Counted from the first letter of the stretch, positions 1-8,853 are shown. The stretch is DNA of 64,000 bases from Henriciella aquimarina (GCF_002088975.1 NZ_NCST01000038.1:1-64000), one strand, 5' to 3'. Numbers and translations: made by a program. Notes: generated by a model from the letters alone, not told the origin.

Positions 1-15
1 GTAAGCGTCCAGTTC

Positions 16-1560
16 TTACACATCAGCGCGTAATGCAGCCCAGTTCCAGGGTAGCAGATCATCGATCTGGCTCATCGGATGGCCTTGGCTTAGGCGCTCG
101 AGAACGTCACTCAGATAGGCGTGGGGCTCGACATCGTTGAGTTTGGCGGTCGTCAGGAGAGAAGCGATGACGGCCCATCTCTGTGCACCGCCTTCCGAGC
201 CGGCGAACAGATGGTTCTTGCGTCCTAGCGCGACCGGGCGGATAGCGCGTTCGACAGTATTTGTATCGAGGGCGATGCGGCCATCCTCAAGGAACAGACT
301 GAGCTGGTCCCAGCGGGTGAGCGCATAGCGGATCGCGTCGCCCAGTCCGCTGCGCGGCGGGATGCGCTGGAGTTCGGTTTCCAGCCAGGCTTTCATCGCG
401 CGGACCAGCGGGCGGGATTTCCGGGCCCGCACGATCCGACGCTTGTTCGCGCTCTGCCCACGGATCGTGGCGTCGATAGCATAGAGCTCGGCGATCCGCT
501 GCAACGCTTCGGCCGCGATCGGTGAGCCTGTGGCCTGGTGCACCTCGTAGAACTTGCGCCGCGCATGCGCCCAGCAGGCGGCCAGCATGATATCCCCGCC
601 CGTGGTCAGTCGCTCGAACCCGGCATAGCCATCGACCTGCAGCACACCGCTGAAGTCCTTGAGATGGGTTTCCGGACGTTCGGCGCGCCGATCCGGGCTG
701 TAGATATAGACAGCAGCTGGCGGCCCCGGCCCATTCCACGGTCGATTATCGCGGGCATAGACCCAGAGCCGACCTGTTCGGGTGCGCCCGCGGCCCGGAT
801 CGAGCACAGGCAGCGGCGTGTCGTCGGCGAACAGCATCTTCGAGCTGAAGACATGGCTTGCGAGCCGCTCATGCAGCGCTTCCAGCCACCAGCTGGCCCC
901 GCCCACCCAGTTGGCAAGCGTTGATCGGTTCAGCTTCACACCTTGGCGGGCAAAGATCTGCGACTGGCGATAGAGCGGCAGGTGATCGCAATACTTGCTA
1001 ACGATGACATGCGCGAGCAGGCCCGGCGTGGCCAGCCCCTTTGCGATCGGGCGTTCCGGGGCCGGTGCCTGGTGGATCTTCCCGCAGCCCCGGCAGCCAT
1101 AGCGCGGGCGCTTCATCCGCAGGACACGCAGTCGCGCTGGAACATGATCCAGCATCTCGCTGACGGTTTCGCCGATGAAGTGCAGCGCACCGCCGCAACA
1201 TGGGCAGGCGCTGGTCTCGGTGTCGACCGCGACATCCTCGCGTGGCAGATGCTCTGGCAGACTGAACGCGCGGGTGCGGGCTGGGCGCGGACCAGTTTCG
1301 ACCAGTGTGTCTGGCGATGCGGCTTCAAGGTGCGCCACATCACTGTCCAGATCCTCCAGGCCAAGCTGGAGCTGGCCGGGATCAAGCCCCTCGGCCCGGC
1401 GACCGAACTGGCTGCGCTGCAGCGTCTTCACCATCTGGCGCAGCCGCTCGATCTCGGCCCGTGTTTCAGCACGCTCGCTGTCACGCGCCGCAGCCATCTC
1501 GCGGATCATGCGATGCAGCACATCCACGTCTTCAGGCAGGGCGGCGAGATCAAGCTCCAT
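16..1560 (-). CDS. tnpC: IS66 family transposase TnpC (DDE enzyme)
   Basis: This 514-residue protein is the catalytic transposase of the IS66 element and has the normal family length. The order of parts fits the family: an N-terminal coiled coil (about residues 20-55) rich in Glu and Arg, a Cys-pair zinc-finger-like segment (CPCCGG, then CRGCG) at about residues 118-160, and a DDE core. Candidate catalytic residues are the Asp in LFADDTPLP, the Asp in LQVDGYAGF and the Glu in NTVERAIRP. The C-terminal IS66 tail follows. The TAA stop lies 15 bases inside the left terminal repeat and 76 bases separate it from tnpB. I see no frameshift. Confidence 0.95.
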   Translation of the reverse strand: MELDLAALPEDVDVLHRMIREMAAARDSERAETRAEIERLRQMVKTLQRSQFGRRAEGLDPGQLQLGLEDLDSDVAHLEAASPDTLVETGPRPARTRAFSLPEHLPREDVAVDTETSACPCCGGALHFIGETVSEMLDHVPARLRVLRMKRPRYGCRGCGKIHQAPAPERPIAKGLATPGLLAHVIVSKYCDHLPLYRQSQIFARQGVKLNRSTLANWVGGASWWLEALHERLASHVFSSKMLFADDTPLPVLDPGRGRTRTGRLWVYARDNRPWNGPGPPAAVYIYSPDRRAERPETHLKDFSGVLQVDGYAGFERLTTGGDIMLAACWAHARRKFYEVHQATGSPIAAEALQRIAELYAIDATIRGQSANKRRIVRARKSRPLVRAMKAWLETELQRIPPRSGLGDAIRYALTRWDQLSLFLEDGRIALDTNTVERAIRPVALGRKNHLFAGSEGGAQRWAVIASLLTTAKLNDVEPHAYLSDVLERLSQGHPMSQIDDLLPWNWAALRADV

Positions 1561-1636
1561 GGCACGGAGTTTACGATGGAATCAGCTCGTTCCGCACAGC
1601 TTTCTGCGGCCTGATTCAATCGGTCGCATCCGCGTC

Positions 1637-1990
1637 TCACCCCGCCCGATCAGGACGCCAGCGCTCATCCGGGGATCGCCAGTCGATGCCTTCAAGCAGG
1701 ACAGAGAGCTGCCGGGCGCTGAGCTTCACCACAGCACCCTGCTCGGTCTGCATCGGCCACAGGAAACCGCCTTTCTCCAGGCGTTTCGAGAAGAGGCAGA
1801 GCCCGGTCCCATCCCAGTAGAGGATCTTGATCAGGTTCGCCTTGCGACCGCGGAACGCGAACAGATGTCCAGAGAACGGATCCTGCGCCAGCACGCCCTG
1901 AACCAGCATGGCGAGCCCATCTATACCCTTTCGCATGTCAGTGACCCCAACGGCGAGGTGCACCTTCAGACCTGATGTCGTCAGCATCAT
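1637..1990 (-). CDS. tnpB: IS66 family accessory protein TnpB
   Basis: This 117-residue protein is the small accessory protein of IS66 elements (IS66 Orf2). It is needed for efficient transposition, but its biochemistry is poorly known. Family-typical segments are visible: VAVGVTDMRKGIDGLA near the N-terminus, then LFAFRGRKANLIKILYWDGTG in the middle and the Leu/Lys/Gly-rich FSKRLEKGGF. Two adjacent ATG codons (1990 and 1987) are possible starts. The first overlaps the TGA of the upstream tnpA gene, so translation is probably coupled. Confidence 0.93.
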   Translation of the reverse strand: MMLTTSGLKVHLAVGVTDMRKGIDGLAMLVQGVLAQDPFSGHLFAFRGRKANLIKILYWDGTGLCLFSKRLEKGGFLWPMQTEQGAVVKLSARQLSVLLEGIDWRSPDERWRPDRAG

Positions 1991-2640
1991 GAGAGGTCTG
2001 CCTCAAGCAGAGAGACAAGCTGCCGGACACGGTCAGGATCGACATCCTTGTCAAACCGGATTCGACGCCCACCGATAAGTTCCACCTCTATGCCAGGCGC
2101 TCCGCGTTCTATGATTATCGGCGATGGGGCGCCTGCTGACGCGCCCCCTCCACTCGCGTCTTTCTCTACTTCAACAGAAAGGAATGTGGGACTGTCCTCT
2201 GACGGGGATAGCTCATTCTTCCAGCGGAACAGCACGCGCTGAGCGATATTGTACCGTCGCGCCACGCCGCTGACCGTCCCGCCCGGTTTTTCCGTCTCGG
2301 CCACGATGCGGCGCTTGTCTTCAGGGCTGAACTGGCGCTTGCCGTTCGGCGCATCAGAGCGCGATGGCAGATATTTCGAAGGCGGCGGAATGTCCTTATC
2401 CGTCATATGACCAGTCATATGACTAAGCTGTCCGCCGCGCCGGTAGAGCACCTTTCCGCTCACACGAGACTTTTCGGTTTTGAATATGGCCCGCCAGTTA
2501 CCGAACCGCTTCAGCGGTAACCCATGCGCCTCGCAATATTCACGCTGATTCAGCGTGCTACGCATCCAGGCATCGTGATGAGCCCGCCAGAAAGCCTCAA
2601 GCTCTATCTGTTTCGCCGTCTTCCGTTTCGACACCAACAC
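1987..2640 (-). CDS. tnpA: IS66 family TnpA-like protein with helix-turn-helix
   Basis: This 217-residue protein is the first gene of the IS66 element. The central part (about residues 100-150), starting with QFSPEDKRRIVAETEKPGG and followed by SGVARRYNIAQRVLFRWKNE, is the helix-turn-helix typical of IS3/IS66 TnpA. An N-terminal extension of about 90 residues has a second motif, NQREYCEAHGLPLKRFGNWR, seen in longer TnpA variants. Start choice is uncertain: GTG 2640, TTG 2637 and GTG 2634 are consecutive, and an AGGAGGTG ribosome site overlaps the first, so 2634 may be the true start. The stop overlaps tnpB. Confidence 0.85.
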   Translation of the reverse strand: MLVSKRKTAKQIELEAFWRAHHDAWMRSTLNQREYCEAHGLPLKRFGNWRAIFKTEKSRVSGKVLYRRGGQLSHMTGHMTDKDIPPPSKYLPSRSDAPNGKRQFSPEDKRRIVAETEKPGGTVSGVARRYNIAQRVLFRWKNELSPSEDSPTFLSVEVEKDASGGGASAGAPSPIIIERGAPGIEVELIGGRRIRFDKDVDPDRVRQLVSLLEADLS

Positions 2641-2726
2641 CTCCTCAGATCTGTGCGGATTGCACCGTGAGAAGAAAGATCAGATGCCGCTCCTAGCGGA
2701 CAAGCGTGTGAGAAATGGACGCTTAC

Positions 2727-3210
2727 TTGCAAGTCCTTCATGCTTAGCGCCCAGAACTGACAACCGGACTAGCGGGTAAGAGCTTCCAATCGAACAGTCT
2801 ACCAAGGTGGAATAGTGCAAACCGCCTTGATCCCTTGCCGATCAAAGCAGCCAACCATCATTCGTACTCTCTTGCGACACCCCGGAGACATTGTCAGAGC
2901 TTTCGCGCTCACCCATTGAGGTGTTGCGCGATTTGTCGCCAGGTCGATGAGGAAGATGTCAGTCAGGGGACTGAGCATATAAAAGTATGCGGAACAATTG
3001 TTCCGTGAACCCTATATGGGAATGAATCCTTATTTTACATCAGCACAAAAAACTAATTTGTGTTGTTTCCCTATCCAGCCTTGTTATCTGGCTACTTTCT
3101 GCAATGCACATCGGCGCAGCAGTCGTTGTTTATGCTGTTCGAACAGGCCGGACGGTCCAGAACATCAAAATTTCGGCGGGGAAAGCCAGCCCGCAGTCAC
3201 GAATTTCTGT
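2727..3210. other. Gene-free stretch after the IS element
   Basis: I see no convincing gene between the insertion sequence and the 3' end of nhaA. Forward ORFs that begin here run antisense through nhaA and look like shadows. The only clear structure is a perfect 16-base palindrome, CGGAACAATTGTTCCG, at 2990-3005, listed separately. Confidence 0.6.
2990..3005. promoter_or_regulatory. Perfect 16-bp palindrome, possible operator
   Basis: CGGAACAATTGTTCCG is a perfect dyad centred on AATT in otherwise empty sequence. It is preceded by TATAAAAG (2978-2985), which could be part of a promoter. No gene starts close by on either strand, so its role is unknown. It may belong to a gene lost when the IS element inserted. 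Confidence 0.35.
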
Positions 3211-4530
3211 TCAGACTCTTTTATCCCGCATTGTCAGGCGGACCAGTATCAGCGTGCCAATCAGTGCCGAAATGGCGGACGCCGAAAGTATGCCAAGCTT
3301 GGCTGCATTCAGCATCGCGGGCTCGAAGGCGAGGCCGGCAATGAACAGGGACATGGTGAAGCCAATGCCCGTAAGAAAGGCACCGGCCGCGACAAATGGC
3401 CAGGAAAGACCGGGTGCCAGCACAGCCAGACCAGAACGGACGGCGAGCCAGCTGAACCCCACAACACCAATCGGTTTGCCCAGCGAAAGACCGGCAATGA
3501 TCGCCACGGAGACCGATTGCCCGATATCGGCATTGTGAACCGCAATCCCGGCATTGGCCAATGCGAAGATTGGCATGACAGCAAATCCGACCCACGGATG
3601 CAGCATGATTTCGAGGCGTTCCACGGGAGAGAGCGATTCCCTAACCGCTCTGCCCGCCTGCCGCAGATCGTGACGGTCTGAAGTGTCTCCGCTCCAATGT
3701 TCGCCCTGAGGATAGGCAAGGACACGGCCGAGGATCAACCGAAGGCGGGTGTCACTTACCCAGACCTTGGTCGGCGTCATAAGTCCCAGAATGACGCCAG
3801 CGATCGTTGCATGTATGCCGGAGGCGTCAAAGCATAGCCAGACTGCACCCCCCAGCAGGAAATAGACCGGGATGCTTCTGATCCCCAGGCGCGAGATTGC
3901 CGCAACGCTCCCCAGGCCAAGAACTCCAAATCCCAGCGCTTGCCAGTTCAGTGCCTCTCCATACCCCAAGGCGACAACCAGAATTGCTCCCACATCATCG
4001 AAAATGGCCAAGGACAGCAGGAACAGGCGCAAACTTGGCGGAATACGACGCCCGAAGATTGCAAGGCAGCCAATCACGAATGCGGTATCGGTTGCCATGA
4101 CCGTTCCCCACCCATGCGATCCCGGCTCACCGTTCATGAGCATCACATACAGCAGAACCGGAACGACCATGCCTCCGAGGGCGCCTGCAAGAGGAAGTGC
4201 CGCCAATCGGGGATTGCGCAACTCGCCGAGTACAACTTCCCGCTTTAGCTCCAGCGAAACCACAAAGAAGAAGAACGTCATCAACCCGTCATTGATCCAG
4301 TGGCGCAAGGAACGGGTGAAATCCAATGATCCGAATGTCAGGCCTATGGGAGTCTCCCAGAACGCCAGAAAACCCTTCGCCCAAAACGAGTTCGCCAACA
4401 CCAGAGCAATGACGAGCGCCAGAAGCAGGAGCCCGCCGGCGGCAGCTTCAATTTTCAGAAAGCGTTCAAACGGCTTCGTGAACCAGTCAGCGGCCCCCAC
4501 CGGCAGATTTTCGTTCTCCTGGTCGGTCAT
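3211..4530 (-). CDS. nhaA: Na+/H+ antiporter NhaA
   Basis: This 439-residue inner-membrane protein exchanges external protons for cytoplasmic sodium (or lithium) and supports pH and salt homeostasis. It has the NhaA layout of about 12 membrane segments. The conserved HWINDGLMTFFFFVVSLELK segment near residue 85 is diagnostic. The motif MATDTAFVIG carries the transport-related Asp, and the ion-binding Asp pair is intact in SLAIFDDVGAILVVAL. A charged insert, about residues 265-305, is somewhat longer than in E. coli NhaA. It is transcribed alone, divergently from the Crp/Fnr regulator at 4895, so that protein is a candidate regulator, which is inference only. Confidence 0.96.
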   Translation of the reverse strand: MTDQENENLPVGAADWFTKPFERFLKIEAAAGGLLLLALVIALVLANSFWAKGFLAFWETPIGLTFGSLDFTRSLRHWINDGLMTFFFFVVSLELKREVVLGELRNPRLAALPLAGALGGMVVPVLLYVMLMNGEPGSHGWGTVMATDTAFVIGCLAIFGRRIPPSLRLFLLSLAIFDDVGAILVVALGYGEALNWQALGFGVLGLGSVAAISRLGIRSIPVYFLLGGAVWLCFDASGIHATIAGVILGLMTPTKVWVSDTRLRLILGRVLAYPQGEHWSGDTSDRHDLRQAGRAVRESLSPVERLEIMLHPWVGFAVMPIFALANAGIAVHNADIGQSVSVAIIAGLSLGKPIGVVGFSWLAVRSGLAVLAPGLSWPFVAAGAFLTGIGFTMSLFIAGLAFEPAMLNAAKLGILSASAISALIGTLILVRLTMRDKRV

Positions 4531-4894
4531 TGGTGTTGAGCTTCTTTTCTTCTATTTATGCAAACACGCACGCGGTGCTTAGCGGAACGGCGCCTTTCCC
4601 GTACACATGGTCTGCAAACTGACTCATGTCAGAAAAGCCCGGAACATCCTTTGGCATTTTTCCGGACAATCAGAGAAAAAGTAGAACGGTCAGTAGCTAC
4701 TCCGCAGATGAGTGGCACGCTGTGTCTTCAGGCTTTGTGTGATCCGGCAATTGTTAGTTTGCGGTCGCAATTGCCAGGATCCTTCGTTCAAACCTTCTGC
4801 TTAAGAAATCCCGCTTACCGTAGATATTCCTGTATGACTGACCGAGCAAATGCTGTCCCCGTGCATCGACCGGCATATCCAGAAAAAAGGTATC
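4531..4894. other. Divergent intergenic region nhaA / crp-fnr-like gene
   Basis: This 364-base spacer separates the start of nhaA on the minus strand from the start of the Crp/Fnr-type gene on the plus strand. It should hold both promoters. I see no ORF with coding character and no clear FNR or CRP dyad (TTGAT-N4-ATCAA or TGTGA-N6-TCACA). The last bases, AGAAAAAAGG at 4881-4890, give the ribosome-binding site for the downstream gene. Confidence 0.5.
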
Positions 4895-5620
4895 ATGGAA
4901 AGCAGCCCGCTTATACGTAAACTCTCTGCGTTTGTGGCGTTGTCCCATGTCGAACTGGCCATGTTGGAGCGTTTGCATCAACGGCAACGGTCTTTCGTTG
5001 CCGGGAGCGATCTTGTGTACCAGGGGCAGTCCGAACAGGCCGCCTATATACTGGCCGAAGGTTGGGTCTGCTCCTACAAGGTGCAGCGGGACGGATCGCG
5101 CCAGATTGTAGATTTTCAGGTTCCTGGGGATTTTCTGGGACTGCGCAGCATTCTCTTACGAACTTCCGATCATAGCTTTGAGCCAGTGGTGGATATTCAA
5201 GCCACAGAAGTCCTCAAAGACGACCTTCTCGAACTGTTCGCCCAAACACCTCGGCTCGCGATGGCGATATTCTGGGCAGCCTCGCGAGATGAAGCGATGG
5301 TTGTCGAGCATCTCGTCGGAATCGGGCGCAGAGATGCTGACGCGCGGATTGCTCATTTCCTGCTGGAACTCGGATCGAGACTTACCCTGGTCGGGCTTGG
5401 AAGCAGAGAAGAATACGGCTGTCCGCTGACACAGTATCATCTTGCCGATGCGCTAGGCTTAAGCCCTATCCATGTAAACCGTGTACTGAAGCAACTCCGC
5501 GAAGCGGGCTTGATCACATTCCGCCATGGTCGGGTAACGATCCATGATCATAGTCGGCTGGTTGACCTCGCCGAGTTCGATCCGGCCTATCTGGATCAGA
5601 CCGGCCCTCTCCTGAAATGA
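4895..5620 (+). CDS. Crp/Fnr family transcriptional regulator
   Basis: This cytoplasmic DNA-binding regulator has about 241 residues. The N-terminal half is a cyclic-nucleotide-binding-like beta roll, with segments such as GSDLVYQGQSEQAAYILAEG and RQIVDFQVPGDFLGL. The C-terminal half is a winged helix with a recognition helix in LTQYHLADALGLSPIHVNRV. The N-terminal Cys cluster of oxygen-sensing Fnr is absent, so it is not an Fe-S Fnr. I prefer the ATG at 4895 because AAAAAAGG lies just upstream; an in-frame ATG at 4850 would add 15 unlikely residues. The effector is unknown. Confidence 0.9.
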   Translation: MESSPLIRKLSAFVALSHVELAMLERLHQRQRSFVAGSDLVYQGQSEQAAYILAEGWVCSYKVQRDGSRQIVDFQVPGDFLGLRSILLRTSDHSFEPVVDIQATEVLKDDLLELFAQTPRLAMAIFWAASRDEAMVVEHLVGIGRRDADARIAHFLLELGSRLTLVGLGSREEYGCPLTQYHLADALGLSPIHVNRVLKQLREAGLITFRHGRVTIHDHSRLVDLAEFDPAYLDQTGPLLK

Positions 5621-5621
5621 A

Positions 5622-5650
5622 GGCCGCCCTCCGGTCAACGAAGGGCGGCC
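5622..5650. terminator. GC-rich hairpin between convergent genes
   Basis: GGCCGCCCT (5622-5630) pairs perfectly with AGGGCGGCC (5642-5650) across an 11-base loop, directly after the stop codon of the Crp/Fnr gene and before the end of the convergent small ORF. No T-run follows on either side, so it may be a Rho-assisted or bidirectional terminator rather than a textbook intrinsic one. Confidence 0.6.
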
Positions 5651-5675
5651 ACCTGATCCTCAGGTATGGATCAGC

Positions 5676-5864
5676 TTACAGGAGCTTGGCGCTGGCAACG
5701 TCGAGCTCTTTGTTCGCCTCGATGTCATTGTTCGCTTTGTGCGCCTTTTCTGCCGCCTCATAGTGCCTCAGAGCCGCATCCTTCTTGGGACCAGAAGGCG
5801 CCTTGTTCCAGTTGGCCTTGACGGATGTCATCCGGTCGGCAGTCTTGTTATCTTGGGGAGCCAT
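5676..5864 (-). CDS. Small hydrophilic protein of unknown function
   Basis: This predicted 62-residue protein is charged and Ala/Lys-rich, with no membrane segment or signal peptide. It reads as one or two amphipathic helices: the C-terminal half, ALRHYEAAEKAHKANNDIEA, resembles a single TPR-like helix pair. I choose the ATG at 5864 because AAGGA sits about 7 bases upstream; the longer reading to 5993 adds a segment without coding character. It converges on the Crp/Fnr gene with a hairpin between them. I do not recognise a named family. Confidence 0.65.
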   Translation of the reverse strand: MAPQDNKTADRMTSVKANWNKAPSGPKKDAALRHYEAAEKAHKANNDIEANKELDVASAKLL

Positions 5865-6886
5865 GGGATTGTCCTTTCTTGGACATTCCGAGCATGAAAA
5901 GTGTAAGAAGTATCGTCTCACTTCAACATGTGCAGACTCATCGCCTGCTTGTTTTACTCGGAAGTATTCTGTGCACGCCGGAAAATCCGGCATGCAAGCC
6001 TTACAATACCCGCATAGGGAATCATCGCACTAATACAGGTTAGCCTGATAGAAACTAAGCGGGTATTGGGACAAATCCCAGCATGTGCCAGGTTCTGGAT
6101 CCGAACAATCTGAGACCAGCCGGCCAACGAACCGAAGAGGACAGATATGTGGGTTGGCACGTCGACACGGCACGATAGGCGCCAGTCCGGCACAACACGC
6201 ATATCCAACTCTATGTCCTGACTAGTCTTCCGGGTTTGCAGGCAACGCCATCGTCTACGCACCTACGATGGGCAATTCTTTTATCGCCGCCGGTACCTGA
6301 AGAAGGTTTTTTTCAAATCCGACGCAGGCATTCAAAACTTCGATATTCTTGCTTCACCTTGTAGCCAGGCAGCTTTTTTTGCGAGGTTTCACTGCACACG
6401 GAGCGCACACGAAGGCCTGTAACGTATTGTTTTTTATAACTTTTACTTCCAGTCCATCATGGGTGCGACGGAAAACCTATAGGATTGATTTGGTTGCATT
6501 TCTCATAATATTCAAAGGACTAAAGGGAAAAGGGCATACCTGTTTTGACCAATTTGGACGCGCTTGTACCGGATTTGATCTGTCAGTGCACGTGTAGAGC
6601 ACGAAAAATGACAATCACCAGCAAGCACCTCTGGTGGATCTCCCTGGATATGAGGCCTGGGCCTTAATCAACGAACAGCGCCACGCCCCAGCGCAGCGCC
6701 AGCCAGTGTTCCCGAAAAACAGCGAATTCGAGAGGTGCCGGAGTCGTCCCGACAATTCCGGGACCTGTGGGCCACAGGCACCAGGACTTGCAGATAACAA
6801 TCTAGAAAAAATGATCAGATTGTTTAATACGAATTAAACTCACAGGATGTAACGTACGAGCATTCCAGAATCCCTGGCGCCCTATT
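5865..6886. other. About 1 kb without a supportable gene
   Basis: Several short ORFs exist on both strands here (for example 5954-6262 minus, 6349-6597 plus, 6634-6837 plus). Their translations have many Cys, Arg and Trp residues, no family motif and no ribosome site, so I do not call them. Base composition looks more AT-rich than the rest of the window. The right end holds the palindrome at 6822-6839 that probably serves the downstream regulator. Confidence 0.5.
6822..6839. promoter_or_regulatory. 18-bp dyad, probable operator of the GbsR/MarR-type repressor
   Basis: GTTTAAT (6822-6828) and ATTAAAC (6833-6839) form a perfect inverted repeat around ACGA. It lies about 50 bases upstream of the regulator that heads the efflux operon. 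AT-rich dyads of this kind are usual for autoregulated MarR-superfamily repressors. Assignment to this regulator is inferred from position and symmetry. Confidence 0.6.
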
Positions 6887-7375
6887 TTGGGAAAGAGGTG
6901 CGATATTACTTTCAAGCTAAGCGAAGCCGAACGGGAGTTCATAGACCGCCTGGGCCAGCAAGTGCAGACAGACGGCATGAGCCGTATCATGGGGCAGATA
7001 TGGGCTGTGCTTATTCTGTCGGACGAAGCTTTATGCGCATCGGATCTGGTTGATGTGTTGAGTATATCAAAAGGCAGCGTCAGCACGAATATCCGCACGC
7101 TTGAAAGTATGGGCGTGCTTGAAAGGCGCTCAAGAATTGGGGCGCGGCAAGAATATTTTTATATCACCTCCAATCCGTATTCCGCGCTCATCCATGCTCA
7201 GATAGCACGCGTCGATAGAACGAAGCAGATCGTCTCGGATGCGCGTGCGCGCATTTCAAAGCCGGCAACGCGCAGCAAACTCGCAGAGTTCGAGCGGTTT
7301 TATGGGGTGCTGCATGAAAAGCTGTTCCTGGTTGCAGATGAATTGAAGGCGACCTCCGAGGACGCAGACAAATGA
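6887..7375 (+). CDS. GbsR/MarR family transcriptional regulator
   Basis: This winged-helix regulator has about 162 residues. A helical dimerisation start is followed by DNA-binding elements: LCASDLVDVLSISKGSVSTNI as helix-turn-helix, then the wing ERRSRIGARQEYFYIT. The pattern GMSRIMGQIWAVLILSDEAL is characteristic of the GbsR subgroup, whose members control glycine-betaine genes or drug pumps. The start is unusual: the ORF opens with TTG at 6887 without a clear ribosome site, while AAAGAGGTG lies just before an in-frame ATT at 6905. It overlaps the TolC-like gene by 4 bases, so it is the first gene of the efflux operon and probably its repressor. Confidence 0.85.
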   Translation: MGKRCDITFKLSEAEREFIDRLGQQVQTDGMSRIMGQIWAVLILSDEALCASDLVDVLSISKGSVSTNIRTLESMGVLERRSRIGARQEYFYITSNPYSALIHAQIARVDRTKQIVSDARARISKPATRSKLAEFERFYGVLHEKLFLVADELKATSEDADK

Positions 7376-8853
7376 GCGCCCTCCTCATCAGACGCCCCGT
7401 GAAGAGGCCGGTATTCCGGCTCATCCTCCTGCCGCTTGTTACTGCGGCACTCGGATCATGCGCCTCGCACCACCCGGCAAGCGAGCGAACATATCAGGAG
7501 GAGGTGCCTGCCGAATGGGACGCGCAGAATGACCCATCCGCAATTGAGGATGAATGGTGGCAGCGGTTCGGCGATGAACGCCTGAACGCCCTCATCCATC
7601 AAGCCCAGCTGGAAAACCCGTCTTTAAGGCAGTCTGAGGCCATAACCGACCAGGCGCGGGCACAGGCGCGGATCGCCGGAGCGGATCGTCTGCCGCAACT
7701 CAGCGGCGCCTTTAGCGGGTCGAAACAGAAGCAATCGCTCGCTGGTTTTCCGATCCCGCAGGGAGAAGGCCAGCCCACGTCCGCGACATCTGAAAACTAC
7801 GGCCTGTCCCTGGAGGTATCCTGGGAGCTGGACTTGTGGGGGCGCATCGCCTCTCAGGAAGAAGCTGCGATTGAGGACTTTCTCGCGTCGGAACAAAATT
7901 ACCGCGCTGTCCAGCAGTCCATCGCCGCGCAGACCGCGAAAGCCTATTTTCGCGTGATCGAAGCGCGAGAACAGCATGACTTGTCCCTGCGCACGGTAGC
8001 CGTGCTGGAAGAAACGGCGCGGCAAGTCGGCAATCGTTCCGAACACGGCATTGTTTCGCCGACGGACAAACTCCTTGCCGAAACGAATTTGGAAACCGCG
8101 CGCGCCGGCCTGCAACAAAGCCAGGACACCCTCCAAAAGGCCATTCGCCAGCTGGAAATTCTGTTGCGGGACTATCCTGACGGTGAGATCTCAACACCCG
8201 AGCGCCTTCCGGATGTCCCCACGACGCCGCCGGCCGGCGCGCCAGCCGGGCTCCTTTCCCGCCGGCCCGATCTGATCGCTGCGGAGCGTGCCATGCGCGC
8301 ATCGGGTTTACGTCTTGCCGCGTCTCGTCGCGCTTTACTGCCTTCGATCAGCCTCACCGGATCGACAGGCACGCAAAGCAGCGAACTTACCAATTTGCTC
8401 AATGGCGACTTCTCCGTCTGGTCGATCGCCGGCCAAGCCGTTCAACCCCTGTTCCAGGGCGGGCGCTTGCGCGCGAATATTGCATTGAGTGAGGCCAATG
8501 AGCGCGAAGCGGCCGAGGCCTATGTCGAGGCTGTACTGACCGCCTTTTCAGAAGTGGAAGCGGCGCTTGCCGCAGACGCTTTGCTGGCGGCGCGCGAGGC
8601 GTCGCTTTTGAAGGCGGCCGATGCTGCCGCGGAAGCGCAACGCATTGCCCTGAACCGTTATGAGCAGGGCGTTACACCATTTTTGACGGTGCTGGAGTCA
8701 CAGCAAAGAACGCTCGACACGCGCAGCGGCTATCTTGCTGCGCGCCGAGCGCGGCTGGACAACCGCATTGACCTGCATCTGGCGCTTGGCGGGGGCTTCG
8801 CCTCCCCGACAACAGCTATCGCCGAAGGATCTACGGAGTATCCGGATGGATAA
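7372..8853 (+). CDS. Outer-membrane efflux lipoprotein (TolC/NodT family)
   Basis: This 493-residue protein is the outer-membrane channel of a tripartite RND pump. An N-terminal export signal ends in a lipobox-like ALGSCAS around residue 30, as in NodT/OprM-type lipoproteins. The family hallmarks are EWWQRFGDERLNALIHQAQ at the mature N-terminus, two outer-membrane efflux repeats, and LSRRPDLIAAERAMRA between them. The long Ala/Glu-rich heptad stretches are the periplasmic coiled coils. It starts within the stop of the regulator (ATGA overlap), and its end overlaps the adaptor gene by 8 bases. Confidence 0.94.
   Translation: MSALLIRRPVKRPVFRLILLPLVTAALGSCASHHPASERTYQEEVPAEWDAQNDPSAIEDEWWQRFGDERLNALIHQAQLENPSLRQSEAITDQARAQARIAGADRLPQLSGAFSGSKQKQSLAGFPIPQGEGQPTSATSENYGLSLEVSWELDLWGRIASQEEAAIEDFLASEQNYRAVQQSIAAQTAKAYFRVIEAREQHDLSLRTVAVLEETARQVGNRSEHGIVSPTDKLLAETNLETARAGLQQSQDTLQKAIRQLEILLRDYPDGEISTPERLPDVPTTPPAGAPAGLLSRRPDLIAAERAMRASGLRLAASRRALLPSISLTGSTGTQSSELTNLLNGDFSVWSIAGQAVQPLFQGGRLRANIALSEANEREAAEAYVEAVLTAFSEVEAALAADALLAAREASLLKAADAAAEAQRIALNRYEQGVTPFLTVLESQQRTLDTRSGYLAARRARLDNRIDLHLALGGGFASPTTAIAEGSTEYPDG

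Larger units (their letters stand above)
1..2726 (-). mobile_element. Complete IS66-family insertion sequence
   Basis: The element carries the three-gene IS66 set on the minus strand: TnpA-like, TnpB and TnpC. Its ends are imperfect terminal inverted repeats. The left end reads GTAAGCGTCCAGTTCTTACA from base 1, and the reverse complement of the right end (2707-2726) reads GTAAGCGTCCATTTCTCACA, giving 18 of 20 matches. IS66 elements usually make an 8-bp target duplication. The 8 bases after the right end (2727-2734) are TTGCAAGT, but the matching left copy lies outside the window. All three ORFs are intact, so the copy may be active. Confidence 0.93.

Noticed and set aside
2998-3681. 227-residue plus-strand ORF over the end of nhaA
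   Set aside because: It is antisense to nhaA, rich in Cys/Asn/Arg without a family motif, and is explained as a shadow frame.
5954-6837. Short ORFs at 5954-6262 (minus), 6349-6597 (plus) and 6634-6837 (plus)
   Set aside because: No ribosome site, no domain and atypical composition, so not supportable as genes.
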